A stretch of DNA of 64,000 nt, from NCBI GenBank assembly GCA_012845835.1, contig JABAKD010000021.1:7523006-7587005 (forward strand). Direction: 5' to 3'. Source of the DNA: Undaria pinnatifida. Lineage: Eukaryota > Sar > Phaeophyceae > Laminariales > Alariaceae. Of this stretch, positions 26,541-37,490 are shown piece by piece. A model generated the notes under the pieces. That model searched no databases. It saw only the letters and a program-made list of their open reading frames with translations, and was not told the origin of the DNA. The position numbers were made by a program, and so were the translations under genes. Numbering within the stretch: position 1 is the first letter of the stretch; each line of letters begins with the position of its first letter.

Positions 26541-26960
26541 AAAAAAGCCCGGTATTTTTCGCTGGGGCTACCTGCAACTCGCGCTCAAATACCCCCGAAA
26601 ATAGCCCAGTATTGTTTCGCTGGGGCCGCCCTTGCCCGGCGGGTTGGCCTTGTGTTGCCCTTGTCCTTGCCCGTCGGGCTGAGGTACCACGAAAATAGCC
26701 CGGTGGTCTTCGCTGGAGCTGCCGTCGTATGAAGCACCTTCAATCGGGTACACGCAGGGCAGGAAGGGGAAAATACTGCTAATAGGTGAGAATGATGGTA
26801 CTCGGTACATTGCCAGAGCTTGAGCTTTCGCATCACAGCATATGAAGCATCTCCAAGCGGGTACACGAAGGGGACGAGAAGAAGTTGTTATCAGGCGAGA
26901 GTGATGGTGTTCGGTGCATTGTGTGTTCGATGCATTGTCTTGAGCTTGAGTTCTCGCATT
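26540..26960. repeat. Diverged short repeats (AAAATAGCCCGGT; TATGAAGCAYCT)
   Basis: CGAAAATAGCCC, TTCGCTGGGGC, CCTTGTGTTGCCCTTGTCC and AGTGATGGTGTTCGGTGCAT recur two or three times at irregular spacing. Confidence 0.55.
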
Positions 26961-27050
26961 ACAGCGCGTACCGTACGTAGAAAAGGGCACCGAGTACGCA
27001 TAGTACAGCTGTCGCTGAAGAAAAAAAAATACCGCCGACAGGTGTTTGTG

Positions 27051-27285
27051 GTAAATACAAGGGCTCCGCTCGGCGGGCGGCTGACGCCGCCCGCTACGCT
27101 CGCGCAAGAATGCAACTAAAACATATAAAGGGGGCAGAAAGAAGAGGCCCATGATTTGGTGCGTACAGCGAATTGATAATGCCAAGAGCTGCTTGTGCAG
27201 AGCTAACTGCCCTGTGCTGTGCTGTGTGCTTGTTGGAGGTGCTACGTTCTGATCGGCAATACGGGTGTAATTTGCGTGGGGGGCG
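27051..27285 (+). repeat. Dispersed repeat with GCGGGCGGC hairpin, copy 1
   Basis: Starts AATACAAGGGCTCCGCTC, then a hairpin GGCGGGCGGC / GCCGCCCGC, then GCTACGCTCGCGC, AATTGATAATGCCAAGAGC and TCGGCAATACGGG. Homologous copies lie at 33232 and, reversed, at 62480. Confidence 0.75.
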
Positions 27286-27654
27286 GGGCATGGGGATGAT
27301 TTACCACCTTGTCTGTTGGCAGCCCGACACACAAACTGGAGTTTTTGAACTGATACACATCTGCAAAACTCTGCGCTGGTACGCTATGGAGAGGCCCGGA
27401 AGCTGCAAGGAACTATCAACACAAAAAAAGGAAAATATACGTCATCGAAAAGTCTTGACGGATCCATAGTAGTATGATCATTATAATAAAGATTGACGAT
27501 GGAATATCGTTGGTTAATCATTGTATGACTGACGCCCGTTGATCAATGATTGGTCAACCTGCGAGCTTGCACCTATCGACAGAGTGCACATACAGGTTGA
27601 CAGCAAACAGGACCACTGACAGGGACAGCTCACGCTATACCTACAATGGGATCC

Positions 27655-27797
27655 GAAGGGTGCGCCAGCTAGCGTTGGGCGGCGAAAGCAACTGAGTTAA
27701 ATCGACACACGACGCGTATGAAAATACGTGGAAATGTGGTGAGCATAAGCTTTATTTTTCCCCATCCGCCGGAGGATGAAAAAAAAAAAAAAAAAAA
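27655..27797 (+). mobile_element. Retroposon-like repeat with A-tail, copy 1
   Basis: GCGCCAGCTAGCGTTGG, CGTATGAAAATACGTGG and CCCCATCCGCCGGAGGATG precede an A-run of about 18. The sequence at 51178-51310 matches over its full length and also ends A-rich. Confidence 0.65.
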
Positions 27798-28030
27798 TGA
27801 CAGCAAACATATGGTATCCGAGCCCTCTGACGGGCAGCCACCAACGACCTACCTACATGGAAACTGGAATACTTAGTCTATAGATATCTTGGCGGGTCTT
27901 TGTATGATTGGTCTGCTTTTGACCAATAGTCTAACGATTGATTATTGATTATTATGATTGATGGTTGGTGGTGGATCAATGAAAATGGGGCAACAAGGTA
28001 CATGTCGTACCGTACAATAACGCCGATATA
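27798..28030. other. AT-rich spacer with ATTGATTATTATGATTGATG tract
   Basis: Short ATTGATT/GATTGATT repeats; nothing else seen. Confidence 0.5.
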
Positions 28031-28471
28031 TCATAGACACGAACTCCCCCAAAAAAACGGTGTTCGGGGCCGCTTGTACGGGGGATCATAGCAGGCTGGG
28101 TGGCCGAGCCTGCTATGACAAGCCTTACTTTTTTGCCTTAAACCTTTTAGTACTAGAAAAAAATCGACGCTAATTGCATAGTAGTGTCCCGGTACGCTGA
28201 CACTTTCTGTTGCTTCCCTCTGTTCATTTATGAGTATTTTCATTTTATCTGTTTCACAGTTTCTTTCAGCTTTCTTATTCATATTTTCATATTGTTTCTC
28301 TTTTGTACTGCAAAGAGTCTGGTGTGCCATTAGAGCTTGCATGTGTTGTTTCTGTCCCCCGTGCTCATTGCGGTTGGCATTTGCATTGGCCGAATCACCT
28401 TGCCGTTTCTTGGCAATGCGTATCTCTGTCTCGTAGTTTGTGACCACAGAGAGAGCTCGTCTCTGTAGCAT
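28031..28471 (-). CDS. Unassigned charged open frame, 146 codons
   Basis: Contains NYETEIRIAKKRQGDSANAN and YENMNKKAERNCETDKMKIL, polar and Lys/Glu-rich. No family recognised and no clear splice context. It could be a relic exon or chance. Confidence 0.15.
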   Translation of the reverse strand: MLQRRALSVVTNYETEIRIAKKRQGDSANANANRNEHGGQKQHMQALMAHQTLCSTKEKQYENMNKKAERNCETDKMKILINEQREATESVSVPGHYYAISVDFFLVLKGLRQKSKACHSRLGHPACYDPPYKRPRTPFFWGSSCL

Positions 28472-28639
28472 GAGGCATCAGCACGGACACTGGTTTGCGC
28501 TGGATGTAGACGGGTGGAAAAAAAGGTTAATTTAATGCGAATAACACAAACAGTCTGTGACCGACCACAGAACTTGCATCTCTTTAGGATGGAGAATCAG
28601 GACGGACAGAGGGAAAAATCGACGAATTGAAACTGACGA

Positions 28640-28830
28640 TTGCCGCATCCTTCACACGAAACAACCCGGGCTTGCTAGATTAGGTGTCGACGATTGTCCA
28701 GTCCAAAGAAGCAAGTACTGTATCCGCAAGACAGGCACGCGCACAGCTTGCGCTGCCGTGTGCTGCAAGCTCGCACCACGATGAGAACGCGTTTATGGTT
28801 TGTTCTATCGCTGTACACGGGCCTCAAAAA
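28640..28830 (+). repeat. Dispersed repeat, paired with an inverted copy at 31.73-31.90 kb
   Basis: CACACGAAACAACCCGGGC, GCAGCTTGCGCTGCCGTGTG and GAGAACGCGTTTATGG reappear reversed around 31735-31900. Confidence 0.6.
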
Positions 28831-29159
28831 GCTCAATGCCGAGACAAAACACACAAAAAGTGTCCCCATAAAGGTGAGTGTATTTCAAAATGGGGCTAAA
28901 ACCGCGTTCCCAGAAGATGGTTGTCTTAGACGCTGCGTGGTGCCTTACGTACATAACTTGCGCAATGCAAAGAGGTACGCTAGAAAATGGGCGGTAAAGG
29001 ATAAGGCACGCGTCGTGCACAACACCAAAATAACCACCGTTAGACACACAAACTCCCTGAAACCGGGGTTCGGGGCAACCCAAGGTAGGCTCGCAGCAAG
29101 AACATTTCTGTTTGTTTTTTCTGTTCCCTGCCATTATCTTAGCTTTTCTCTTCCCCCCC

Positions 29160-29462
29160 CCCTATACGTAACTCAGATCTAGGGTCACTCAGCAGGCTTT
29201 CCCCCCACACACACCCTACCTACGCTACGTGCCTTCATTTCTATCGCGAGAAGAATACAGCTATTTCTTCCCTCGTCGATTAGCATCGAATTGTGGCTAC
29301 CCACGCTGCTATTAATATTAATAGGCGCTCTCAGCAGTTTAATCCTTTGACTTTATATTTTCAAGTAAAAACTCAAAAATCCGACCCACGGGGTTTCGAA
29401 CCCCACAACCAACTCTAGTAGCATTCGAGGGTAACCACTAGACCATCGGGGCGAACGGCAGT
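29160..29462 (-). mobile_element. tRNA-derived SINE (family 2) with well-kept Pol III boxes
   Basis: Minus-strand head CGCCCCGATGGTCTAGTGG (A box TGGTCTAGTGG) and GGGGTTCGAAACCCC (B box GGTTCGAAACC), then a body with ATTTCTATCGCGAGAAG on the plus strand. A tRNA T-arm folds (TGGGG/CCCCG), but the acceptor ends do not pair, so this is a SINE head rather than a tRNA gene. Its head aligns with that of family 1. Confidence 0.75.
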
Positions 29463-29638
29463 AAGGTAAGGCCAATTGTAAGGCATTTCACATCCCAGGC
29501 ATAAAAAAAAGGCTGCTAAACAACTTTAAGAAGTGCACCCACATTTTAGGCACCAAATACTTGGAACTAGTGTGGGAAAAAAATAACAGTGGTAAAAACA
29601 GGTTTGAGGCAAAGCAAACGCCTCAACCCTTTTGGAGC

Positions 29639-29727
29639 TTAACGTCTTTACAACCGGAAACCTGTGTTTGGAGGTAAATTACTTGGACTTAGTATAGGCA
29701 GGGGGGTTGGGGTTCTAAAGGGGTTAA
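29639..29727. mobile_element. TTAA-flanked mini-MITE
   Basis: TTAA then CGTCTTTACAACCGGAAACC at one end; TTCTAAAGGGG then TTAA at the other; about 80 bp between. Same ends as the copy at 56084. TTAA target sites with CCC-type ends are typical of piggyBac elements; that assignment is inference. Confidence 0.55.
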
Positions 29728-29874
29728 GAGGGGAAAAATCGTCGAAAAATTTTGACAATTTTACGGTATCTTCTACCTTCCACATGAAGAGGAGCGGGCT
29801 GCTGGCTTAATAACCCGTCCGGAGCCCGGGTATAGACCACCACAGACATGACAAGTACAATGTTTCATTAAACT

Positions 29875-29965
29875 ATTACAAGTACGTCAGCTGCGATTTC
29901 GATCAATTTAGTGTCGATACTCATATTCGCAAGCTGCGTGATACACCGGTCTCTCGCTTGAACAG
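29875..29965 (+). repeat. Fragment of the CAGCTGTGAGATCGA dispersed family
   Basis: GTCAGCTGCGATTTCGATCAATTT and ATACTCATATTCGCAAGCTG, with a few changes, match the head of the elements at 40.86 and 44.82 kb. Similar pieces lie at 31975-32045, 33110-33200, 46495-46580 and, reversed, 46710-46790. Confidence 0.55.
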
Positions 29966-30235
29966 ATGCATTATCCTTTGAATACATATGACTCCTATGG
30001 ATGTTTTCAGGTTGTCCACCGTGTCCGTCCGTGCGCAGCAGCACGAACGGGACCATGTCGTAGCATCTTGTATGTATCATTTCAGTTCGGACACGAAAAG
30101 CATCACCAACATTCAAGCATCCCGCTTTGCTTCGGATGGTTGATGCCGGAAACGTCAGCTTTATTGGTCATTTTTTCGCTCTTATATCCCGCAGGGGCTA
30201 ATAAGAGGGGGTAAAATGGACGTTCCGGTCTGCGA

Positions 30236-30815
30236 CACAATCCAAGGAGTTGTACGACACAATCCAAGGAGTTGTATATACGACACCATTCAGGGAGTTG
30301 TGCGACACAATCCAAGGAGATGTACGACACAGTCACAATCCAAGGAGTTGCATACTTCGAAGCACATGACACCATCCGAGGAGTTGTACGACACAATCGA
30401 AGGAGTTGTACGACACCATCCAAGGAGTTGTACGACACAAATCAATCCAAGGAGTTGAAAATACGACACCATCCAAGGAGCTGTACGACACAATCCAAGG
30501 AGATGTACGACACAGTCACAATCCAAGGAGTTGCATACTTCGAAGCACATGACACCATCCGAGGAGTTGTACGACACAATCGAAGGAGTTGTACGACACC
30601 ATCCAAGGAGTTGTACGACACAAATCAATCCAAGGAGTTGAAAATACGACACCATCCAAGGAGCTGTACGACACAATCCAAGGAGCTGTACGACACACCA
30701 CAATCCAAGGAATCGCGCGACACATCCGAGGAGTTGCGCAACACAATCCAAGGAGTCGTACGACACAATTCAAGGTTGTACATAAGACACAATCCAAGGA
30801 GTTGTACGACACGAA
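30236..30815. repeat. Minisatellite, about 22-bp unit, with a 183-bp higher-order repeat
   Basis: ACACAATCCAAGGAGTTGTA-type units fill the block. A longer pattern including GCATACTTCGAAGCACATG repeats exactly at a 183-bp step (30378 and 30561). Confidence 0.93.
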
Positions 30816-30959
30816 ATACTTTGCATTACGCATGAGACTGCTCATCGTGTTGCGCGCTCACACAAAACGGTTCATAAGATCCCGTGTCTCGACTGTTTCG
30901 ATCTCACTTTTTTTGGACCACAAAAGGCTTTAACCATGCCCTTGGGGGGTCATGTACAG

Positions 30960-31730
30960 CGATACAACAAAGTATAAGGGCCCGTCCAAACGAGGAAAAA
31001 AAATCAGGGGAAAAAACGAAAACAAAAAAACGCAAAAAGGAAGATCGTTTCGTTTATATTATAAAAAAAACATGTTCATTCCAACCGACATAAAACAATA
31101 AAACTGGAAAAAAACCCTGAAAACTGCTGATCTTCCACGCTAAAACTCGCGGTGCAACTTGACAGAATGATTCAAATGCCACAGCGAGCCGATTTGCAGC
31201 GAATGCACCCAACGACGCAGCTGAACACACCCAACTCGCACACCCGAGGCACCCCTGAGAGCAGGCGGTGCTCGTGGCCCAACCCGCTCCCCCGGGAGTG
31301 CTCTAGAAGTTGTGTTTTGGTCATGGTTGTTTGTCGGCAGCCGTTGGATTACTGGGTGGCACCCTCATCGAAAAATATATCGCCACAGCCACGTCCTGAC
31401 CCTCTGGTTTCCTGCATAGCCACCCCTTGGTCATACCCTACCCATACATGCTGGCTTCGACAACGGACAAGCACCGTGGCAGCCCCAAGCACTACCCCAC
31501 CCACCGTGCGAACCGGTCACCCTATGTTCCTCTTCGCGCTGTTTACCCCATATTTCGTTTTTTTTACCCCATTTCGTTTGATTTAATGCTATTGGCATTA
31601 AAAAAAACAAAAAAGCAAAACGGGTTTATCGGGACCTCCTCTGCTAGTTTCTGCTATCTGGCCAATGAAACTCGGCTATTCTTTAATTCTGCTATTCGTT
31701 TTTTTTCCTTTCTTTTTTCCTCGTTTGGAC
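30960..31730. other. No recognised feature
   Basis: A plus-strand frame at 31152-31586 (144 codons, Pro/Thr/Arg rich) has no recognisable domain. GGGCCCGTCCAAACGAGGAAAA (split here as GGGCCCGTCC and AAACGAGGAAAA) recurs reversed at 31718, forming a wide inverted pair. Confidence 0.35.
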
Positions 31731-31734
31731 GGGC

Positions 31735-31905
31735 CCTAAACGCGTTCTTATAACAGTGCGGACATTCAGCACACGGCAGCGCAAGCTGCGCGCGCGTCGA
31801 ACAGGCACTTGCATTGGAGTTGGACCGCTGTAAAACCGCCGTGATCTGATCTAGAGGCCCGGGGTGCCTCGTGTGAAGCTTGCTGCAATCATTTGCTTCA
31901 TTAGT
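31735..31905 (-). repeat. Inverted copy of the 28.64-kb repeat
   Basis: CACACGGCAGCGCAAGCTGC and CTCGTGTGAAGCTTGCTGC, complementary to the copy at 28640-28830. Confidence 0.6.
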
Positions 31906-32961
31906 CACCTTTTTCCCTCTTAAGCCAGCCCCAAAGTATTAACCCATGTACCAGATACCTGTTCTATAAAAATACGCAAGGACGTCGGCTGTGAGTTCGA
32001 CGAATTTAGGGCCAATACTCATCTTTGCAAGCTGCGTTGTTGGTACTTGTAACATACTATGTGGGTGAGTTTTTTCTCAATGGGAGGGGTCCTGTTATCA
32101 ATATTATAAAATATATACCTGGTACGAGGTATGGTTTGTTTTTCTCCACTATAATGGTTGGTGTTGGTGTTTTTACTCTCGTAGCCGTGGGGATTTGTTA
32201 TTTGGTCTGCGGCATGTCCTATCATACATGCCTACATACACGGTGTAACTTCGGGGCCAGGGCTTTCTACCTCCGACCGTTCAGCCCCATGGTTTGCTCT
32301 TTTTATCTGCTCGCCGCTGCCAGCTAGAGGGCTCACCGCTCACCTCAGAGCCGTATTCGAAACTTTCATCTCACTCTTGCGTCATTATCCCGTTGAATTG
32401 TTGTCCCGTTCCGGTGTGATATACTCGCACTGCTGTACGAGTACCAGGTACCAGGTCAGGTACATGCTCTTGAGGAATTTGGTGCCATTACTACTGCTTT
32501 CAGGCGCACGTTAGTAAAGGGGTGTGGTATTCAACGCATCCCCGGTGATAACGCGACGGTCAAAATCACTACGACTTCATTTGCCATCCGACTACGAGGT
32601 ATGCGTATTTGGCGTCAACAACCAAGAATGTGACGCAATTACCGAATCACTACACGTGGATAGACAAGTAAAAATCACGGGAGTGAGGCGATGCGGAGGG
32701 AGGGGTGATTGATTATTAATCTACTGGTATCGTAGTGTGCTATTATATAATGCGTGCTGTGCGTGCGGTACGGTGACCTCATCGGCCGAAAAGTGGTTCA
32801 GTGTATTTTTACCGCACTGCACCGCACCGTACGGTGTTACGATTTTGCCGTTAACGACGCCGCATCGCACAATTGTCAAGAGTAAAAAAACAAAAGTCCG
32901 CACGGCATTGCGCCGTACAATCGCGCCGTACAATTCAAAACAAAAAAATCCACACCGAAAC

Positions 32962-33012
32962 CGAATCGAACCGAACCGAACCGAACCGAACCGAACCGAA
33001 CCGAACCGAACT
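32962..33012. repeat. ACCGA pentanucleotide array
   Basis: About ten CGAAC units. Upstream, 32050-32960 contains TACC(A/T)GGTA sites at 32116 and 32442 and no recognised gene. Confidence 0.93.
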
Positions 33013-33231
33013 GTTCGACTCTCACAACAATATAACCCATGAAAAGGTTATTGGTTCATGAGATCATACGTGTCATGCGGTTCAGAGTTCGGAGGGAAAG
33101 GGTAACGAACTAAACACGTCAGCTGTGAGTTTGATCGATTTAAGGGCCGATACTCATCTTTGCAAAGATGCGTGATACTTCGGTCGCGCGTTTTCACAGA
33201 TGTCTTACTCTTTGAAAAATATACGAATTTG

Positions 33232-33450
33232 TATATAATACAAGGGCTCTGCTCCGCGGGCGGCAGACGCCGCCCGCTACGCTCGCGCCAGGAATACAAC
33301 ACAACAAATGTGAAAGAGACAGGAATAGAAGGTGCATGGTTTCATGAAGCCCGCGACTTGATAATGCCAAGAGCTCTATGGGCAGAGCTGTTTACTCTGT
33401 GCTGTGTTGCGAGCTTGCTGGCGATGTCACGTTCAGATTGGCAGTGCGGG
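33232..33450 (+). repeat. Dispersed repeat with GCGGGCGGC hairpin, copy 2
   Basis: AATACAAGGGCTCTGCTC, GCGGGCGGCAGACGCCGCCC, CTTGATAATGCCAAGAGC and GATTGGCAGTGCGGGCG, as at 27051. Confidence 0.75.
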
Positions 33451-33550
33451 CGAATACAACAAAAAAAGACATTTATTATTCAGAACGGGTGTATGATAGC
33501 GCATCATCACCACCAGCTGCTTGTGGTAGGGCACCAAATACGAACGCAAG

Positions 33551-34186
33551 ATGGCATTGTGGTTGTACACCACTACTTGCAGTATATGGAAAACGAACCC
33601 GACTACCCAGTGTACATTGGACAAACACGTGACTCTACAACTTGCCATAAAGATTGTACTTGGGGCGCCAAAAAATAACCAGCTGCTCGTAGCTTACTGG
33701 CGTTTATTTATGGGCGTGGGACGTATAAATAGAATTCGTCGAACAAAATATACACCTGGTACGCGGGGCGCAGTTAGTTGGTTGGTTCTTATGAAACAGG
33801 AAACAGAAAAAAAGACTCCCACGTACAGAACGGCCCACCCACCCACCACGGACGACGCAGTGCACCCTCCACCCACCCACCGACCAAACTTTTACTACAT
33901 ACAGGAGAATAGCAGTGCAGCAGTACCACCGCCACCGGCAGAGCCTCCACCACCTCCCCCTCCTTGGCTTTGGTTGGTGGGCTTCGGCTTTCCCACGTAC
34001 AGAACGGCCCACCCACCCACCACGGACGACGCAGTGCACCCTCCACCCACCCACCGACCAAACTTTTACTACATACAGGAGAACAGCAGTGCAGCAGTAC
34101 CACCGCCACCGGCAGAGCCTCCACCACCTCCCCCTCCTTGGCTTTGGTTGGTGGGCTTCGGCTACTCAGCAGGAGAGCTACGATAG
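33551..34186 (+). CDS. Hypothetical proline-rich open frame, copy 1 (211 codons)
   Basis: Starts at an ATG (MALWLYTTT). The N-terminal 85 residues have no known match. Then comes a 59-residue unit twice in frame: TYRTAHPPTTDDAVHPPPTH through AEPPPPPPPWLWLVGFG. The 177-bp repeat step is a multiple of three, so the frame survives duplication. The minus strand is also open across the unit, a warning that openness may reflect composition. No signal peptide or domain recognised. Confidence 0.25.
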   Translation: MALWLYTTTCSIWKTNPTTQCTLDKHVTLQLAIKIVLGAPKNNQLLVAYWRLFMGVGRINRIRRTKYTPGTRGAVSWLVLMKQETEKKTPTYRTAHPPTTDDAVHPPPTHRPNFYYIQENSSAAVPPPPAEPPPPPPPWLWLVGFGFPTYRTAHPPTTDDAVHPPPTHRPNFYYIQENSSAAVPPPPAEPPPPPPPWLWLVGFGYSAGELR

Positions 34187-34547
34187 ATGCTTGAAGACGA
34201 CATGCTTCTCGCTCTCCGAGTTGTAAAGTGGTGGGGAAGCGCCACGGCGACAGGTGGCCAGCGTAGGGAGCTGAAAGTAGGTGCCTACTTGTAGAACACT
34301 AAAAAGCCGGCAGTCAACTTCAACATCTCACGACTTTGCGCCGTAGATGCGTCGTAGAGTCGTAGATCATGCGTTGGTAAAAACGAAAATAAACACCCTA
34401 AATAAGTCGTAGATCATACGTTGGATAAAGTTACGGAATGAAAAAAATAAAGAGAGAAACGGGAAAAAAGGAAACGAAGAAACGGGTGTACGATAGCGCA
34501 TCATCACCACCAGCTGCTTGTGGTAGAGCACCAAATACGAACGCAAG

Positions 34548-35183
34548 ATGGCATTGTGGTTGTACACCACTACTTGCAGTATATGGAAAACGAACCTGAC
34601 TACCCAGTGTACATTGGACAAACACGTGACTCTACAACTTGCCATGAAGATTGTACTTGGGGCGCCTAAAAATAACCAGCTGCTCGTAGCTTACTGGCGT
34701 TTATTTATGGGCGTGGGACGTATAAATAGAATTCGTCGAACAAAATATACACCTGGTACGCGGGGCGCAGTTAGTTGGTTGGTTCTTACGAAACAGGAAA
34801 CAGAAAAAAAGACTCCCACGTACAGAACGGCCCACCCACCCACCACGGACGACGCAGTGCACCCTCCACCCACCCACCGACCAAACTTTTACTACATACA
34901 GGAGAATAGCAGTGCAGCAGTACCACCGCCACCGGCAGAGCCTCCACCACCTCCCCCTCCTTGGCTTTGGTTGGTGGGCTTCGGCTTTCCCACGTACAGA
35001 ACGGCCCACCCACCCACCACGGACGACGCAGTGCACCCTCCACCCACCCACCGACCAAACTTTTACTACATACAGGAGAACAGCAGTGCAGCAGTACCAC
35101 CGCCACCGGCAGAGCCTCCACCACCTCCCCCTCCTTGGCTTTGGTTGGTGGGCTTCGGCTTTTCAGCAAGAGAGCTACGATAG
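34548..35183 (+). CDS. Hypothetical proline-rich open frame, copy 2 (211 codons)
   Basis: Near-identical second copy of the frame at 33551-34186, with the same length and the same two 59-residue units. The few differences include N to T, I to M and M to T in the N-terminal part and the last residues (FGFSARELR against FGYSAGELR). Equal length in both copies is expected for a recent duplication and is not by itself proof of function. Confidence 0.25.
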   Translation: MALWLYTTTCSIWKTNLTTQCTLDKHVTLQLAMKIVLGAPKNNQLLVAYWRLFMGVGRINRIRRTKYTPGTRGAVSWLVLTKQETEKKTPTYRTAHPPTTDDAVHPPPTHRPNFYYIQENSSAAVPPPPAEPPPPPPPWLWLVGFGFPTYRTAHPPTTDDAVHPPPTHRPNFYYIQENSSAAVPPPPAEPPPPPPPWLWLVGFGFSARELR

Positions 35184-35589
35184 ATGCTTGAAGACGACAT
35201 GCTTCTCGCTCTCCGAGTTGTAAAGTGGTGGGGAAGCGCCACGGCGACAGGTGGCCAGCGTAGGGAGCTGAAAGTAGGTGCCTACTCGTAGAACACTAAA
35301 AAGCCGGCAGTCAACTTCAACATCTCACGACTTTGCGCCGTAGATGCGTCGTAGAGTCGTAGATCATACGTTGGATAAAGTTACGGAATGAAGAAAATAA
35401 AGAGAGAAACGGGAAAAAAGGAAACGAAGAAAGCGAAGAAAGTAAGGAACGCGAAGAATGCCGGGAAGGTTCTCCGAGAGGGGGGTTTAGGCAGGCGTGT
35501 TCCAAGTGGGAGCGCTGAGAGCGGAGCAGGTCCCATTAACCAAGTGAATAAGGTTTAAAAAAATTTCGAGGACAAATGTAATTATATCT

Positions 35590-36180
35590 ATACAAGGTTC
35601 CCCTTTGGGGTGGGGTTAACTTGGTACCAGGTATGCCGGGGGCGTCGCAAGTCGAAAAGGGGAAGCACAGGCGTTCCGACGATATGTATGCACAGGTGTG
35701 AGCTACAGCACTGAGTTTGCTGCTGCTGTATGCTTCGCATACCTGGTATGAGGTCCGACAATGTGTGTTCGACTGTTGTTGCGTTGGATGTATTAAATGT
35801 TGTCGTGGTTCGATCTCCTGCTGCTGTGCACCGGCCACACGCACATACACTGTGACGGCACAAAGGCGAGAGCTTGGAGCGCGGCTGCCGTTGTGCCGGT
35901 GCTGCTGTTGTACGGCGTGCGGGAAAGCGGAGCGAATACCAAAGGGAGCGGGCTATATATAAAAGAAGTGGGGTTTTCCACGCACCCGCTCGGCTCGAGC
36001 AGCGAGGGGGAACGCAACCCCTAAAAAAAAGAGCCCGCTCGGGGACGTTGGATGTTCAGGGCACCGCCACGGAGCTCGTCCGGGATCGAGACATGCGTCG
36101 TAGTGTACCGATGGGCGCCTCGCTTGCCCCGCAGCCGAAAGCGCAAGAAAAAAACTTGGCCACCGGAGAATAAAGACATG
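35590..36180. other. No recognised gene; two TACC(A/T)GGTA sites
   Basis: Sites at 35625 and 35740. Short CTGCTG tracts; open frames on several frames reflect GC-rich simple sequence. Confidence 0.4.
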
Positions 36181-36339
36181 CTCGTAAAGAACTAAGTACA
36201 AATTCGATGCGGCTGGCGGGTAAGGCTTCCATGCCTGCTGGCGGGCCTTTCATGGTTTTGTTGCCTGCTGGCGGGCCTGATGTTGGGCCTTTCGTTTCTT
36301 TCTGGGCTATACGCAGTCCGCAAATGTTTCACCAGTTGC

Positions 36340-36765
36340 CGCCGCTCGTTTTTTCCCCAGCAACCGCTGCTGCTCACGACGCCAGTAGATTTCGTTTCGT
36401 ACTTGGTGCTGAATTTTCACCGCTATACCACAGCGCCGTCGCCGAAGCTTCCAACGCCACTGCCAGCCCCCCCGCGCCGCCGCCACAGCAGCAGCCGCAG
36501 CCGCTGCTGCTGCTGCTGCTATTGGTGTCCACTGCGTATGTTTCTAAAAATAAAAAATCGGCTGTCTGTGGTCACGACCTCGCCTAGCCAATGCCAGTAT
36601 GTGTGCTCCTCTTGCCGGACGGCCGCCGCTAGAGACACTACGACTGCTGCTGTGCCGATCCTTGCTGGGCTATCGCTCGCCTCTGCCCCCGCCGCCGCCG
36701 CCGCTGCTACTGCTGCTGTGTGTTGCTGCTGGTGGTGCTGCTCTCTCTCCTGCACACGTTCCTAA
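36340..36765. repeat. CTG/CCG trinucleotide-rich stretch
   Basis: CTGCTGCTGCTGCTGC at 36500-36520 and CCGCCGCCGCCGCTGC with CTGCTGCTGTG at 36686-36735. The plus-strand frames 36207-36587 and 36280-36765 read poly-Leu, poly-Gln or poly-Cys and look composition-driven. Confidence 0.7.
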
Positions 36766-37395
36766 AGTGTGCTGTGTTTGTTGTGCTCAGCTATGCCGCA
36801 CGAGGATTGGATTCTCATTTTACACGAAATTTCATGTTGTCCATACTGAGTTCTGTAGGTTTCTTTATATGGCCTGCAGACAGATGCCTGTGGATTCTCC
36901 GGGAACATTTTACAATGTACCTGGGAGTTTTTTTGTTTTCTTTTTCAGATCCCCCTGGAGATCCGGGTAAAAAAAGCTCAAGCTCCATACACTTTCGTTT
37001 GTGTACGTACCAATTTTTGTCCATCTGCAAAACGCAGACTTGGTGTTAACCCCACCCCTTCGGTTTAATCAACACCTTGGACTTGCCGGCCTTCTTGGGT
37101 CGAGCCCTGTAAGGTTCGCCCAAGAAGGTGAGATAGCCACCCAGGAAACCTGGGAGTATGTTCCGGATGCTTTAGTGTTGTTTGTCGTGTTTCTTTGTGG
37201 CACAACATACCTCGCAAACACAGCCAAATGGATTCGGGAATGAATCTTAGCCTTTTCAAGTCCGACGGAAGAATTTTACCTACATCATTTTAAATCGCAA
37301 ACACTCGAGAGTGCTTGCTAAAGCGTCTCGATGATTTTTGTCACACACATACACACCAGATGCACGATAGACATCACTGCGGCTGCTTCCAAACT

Positions 37396-37411
37396 CGCGC
37401 CGCCGCCACCG

Positions 37412-37447
<36 letters not shown>

Positions 37448-37490
37448 CTGTTCCTGCTGTACTGCTGTTGTACTGCTGTGTTGTTGAGAG
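37396..37490. repeat. CCG/CCA trinucleotide array
   Basis: About 60 bp of GCCGCCACCGCC units followed by CTGCTGTACTGCTG. Between 36770 and 37390 the only other structure is a hairpin at 37089-37127 (CCTTCTTGGG facing CCCAAGAAGG). Confidence 0.85.

Larger units (their letters stand above)
33484..35437 (+). repeat. Recent tandem duplication, 997-bp step, two copies
   Basis: Positions 33484-34483 and 34481-35437 are almost identical: about eight single differences and one indel of about 54 bp near 34371. Each copy contains a 177-bp unit twice (from 33815 and 33992; 34812 and 34989). The low divergence makes this the youngest structure in the window, unless it is an assembly error. Confidence 0.93.

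Noticed and set aside
28031-28471. Charged 146-codon frame as a firm gene
   Set aside because: Polar composition is suggestive, but there is no homologue I recognise, no splice context and no neighbouring exon; kept only as a low-confidence feature.
29390-29462. tRNA gene on the minus strand
   Set aside because: A and B boxes and a T-arm are present, but the acceptor stem does not pair and the sequence continues into a SINE body.
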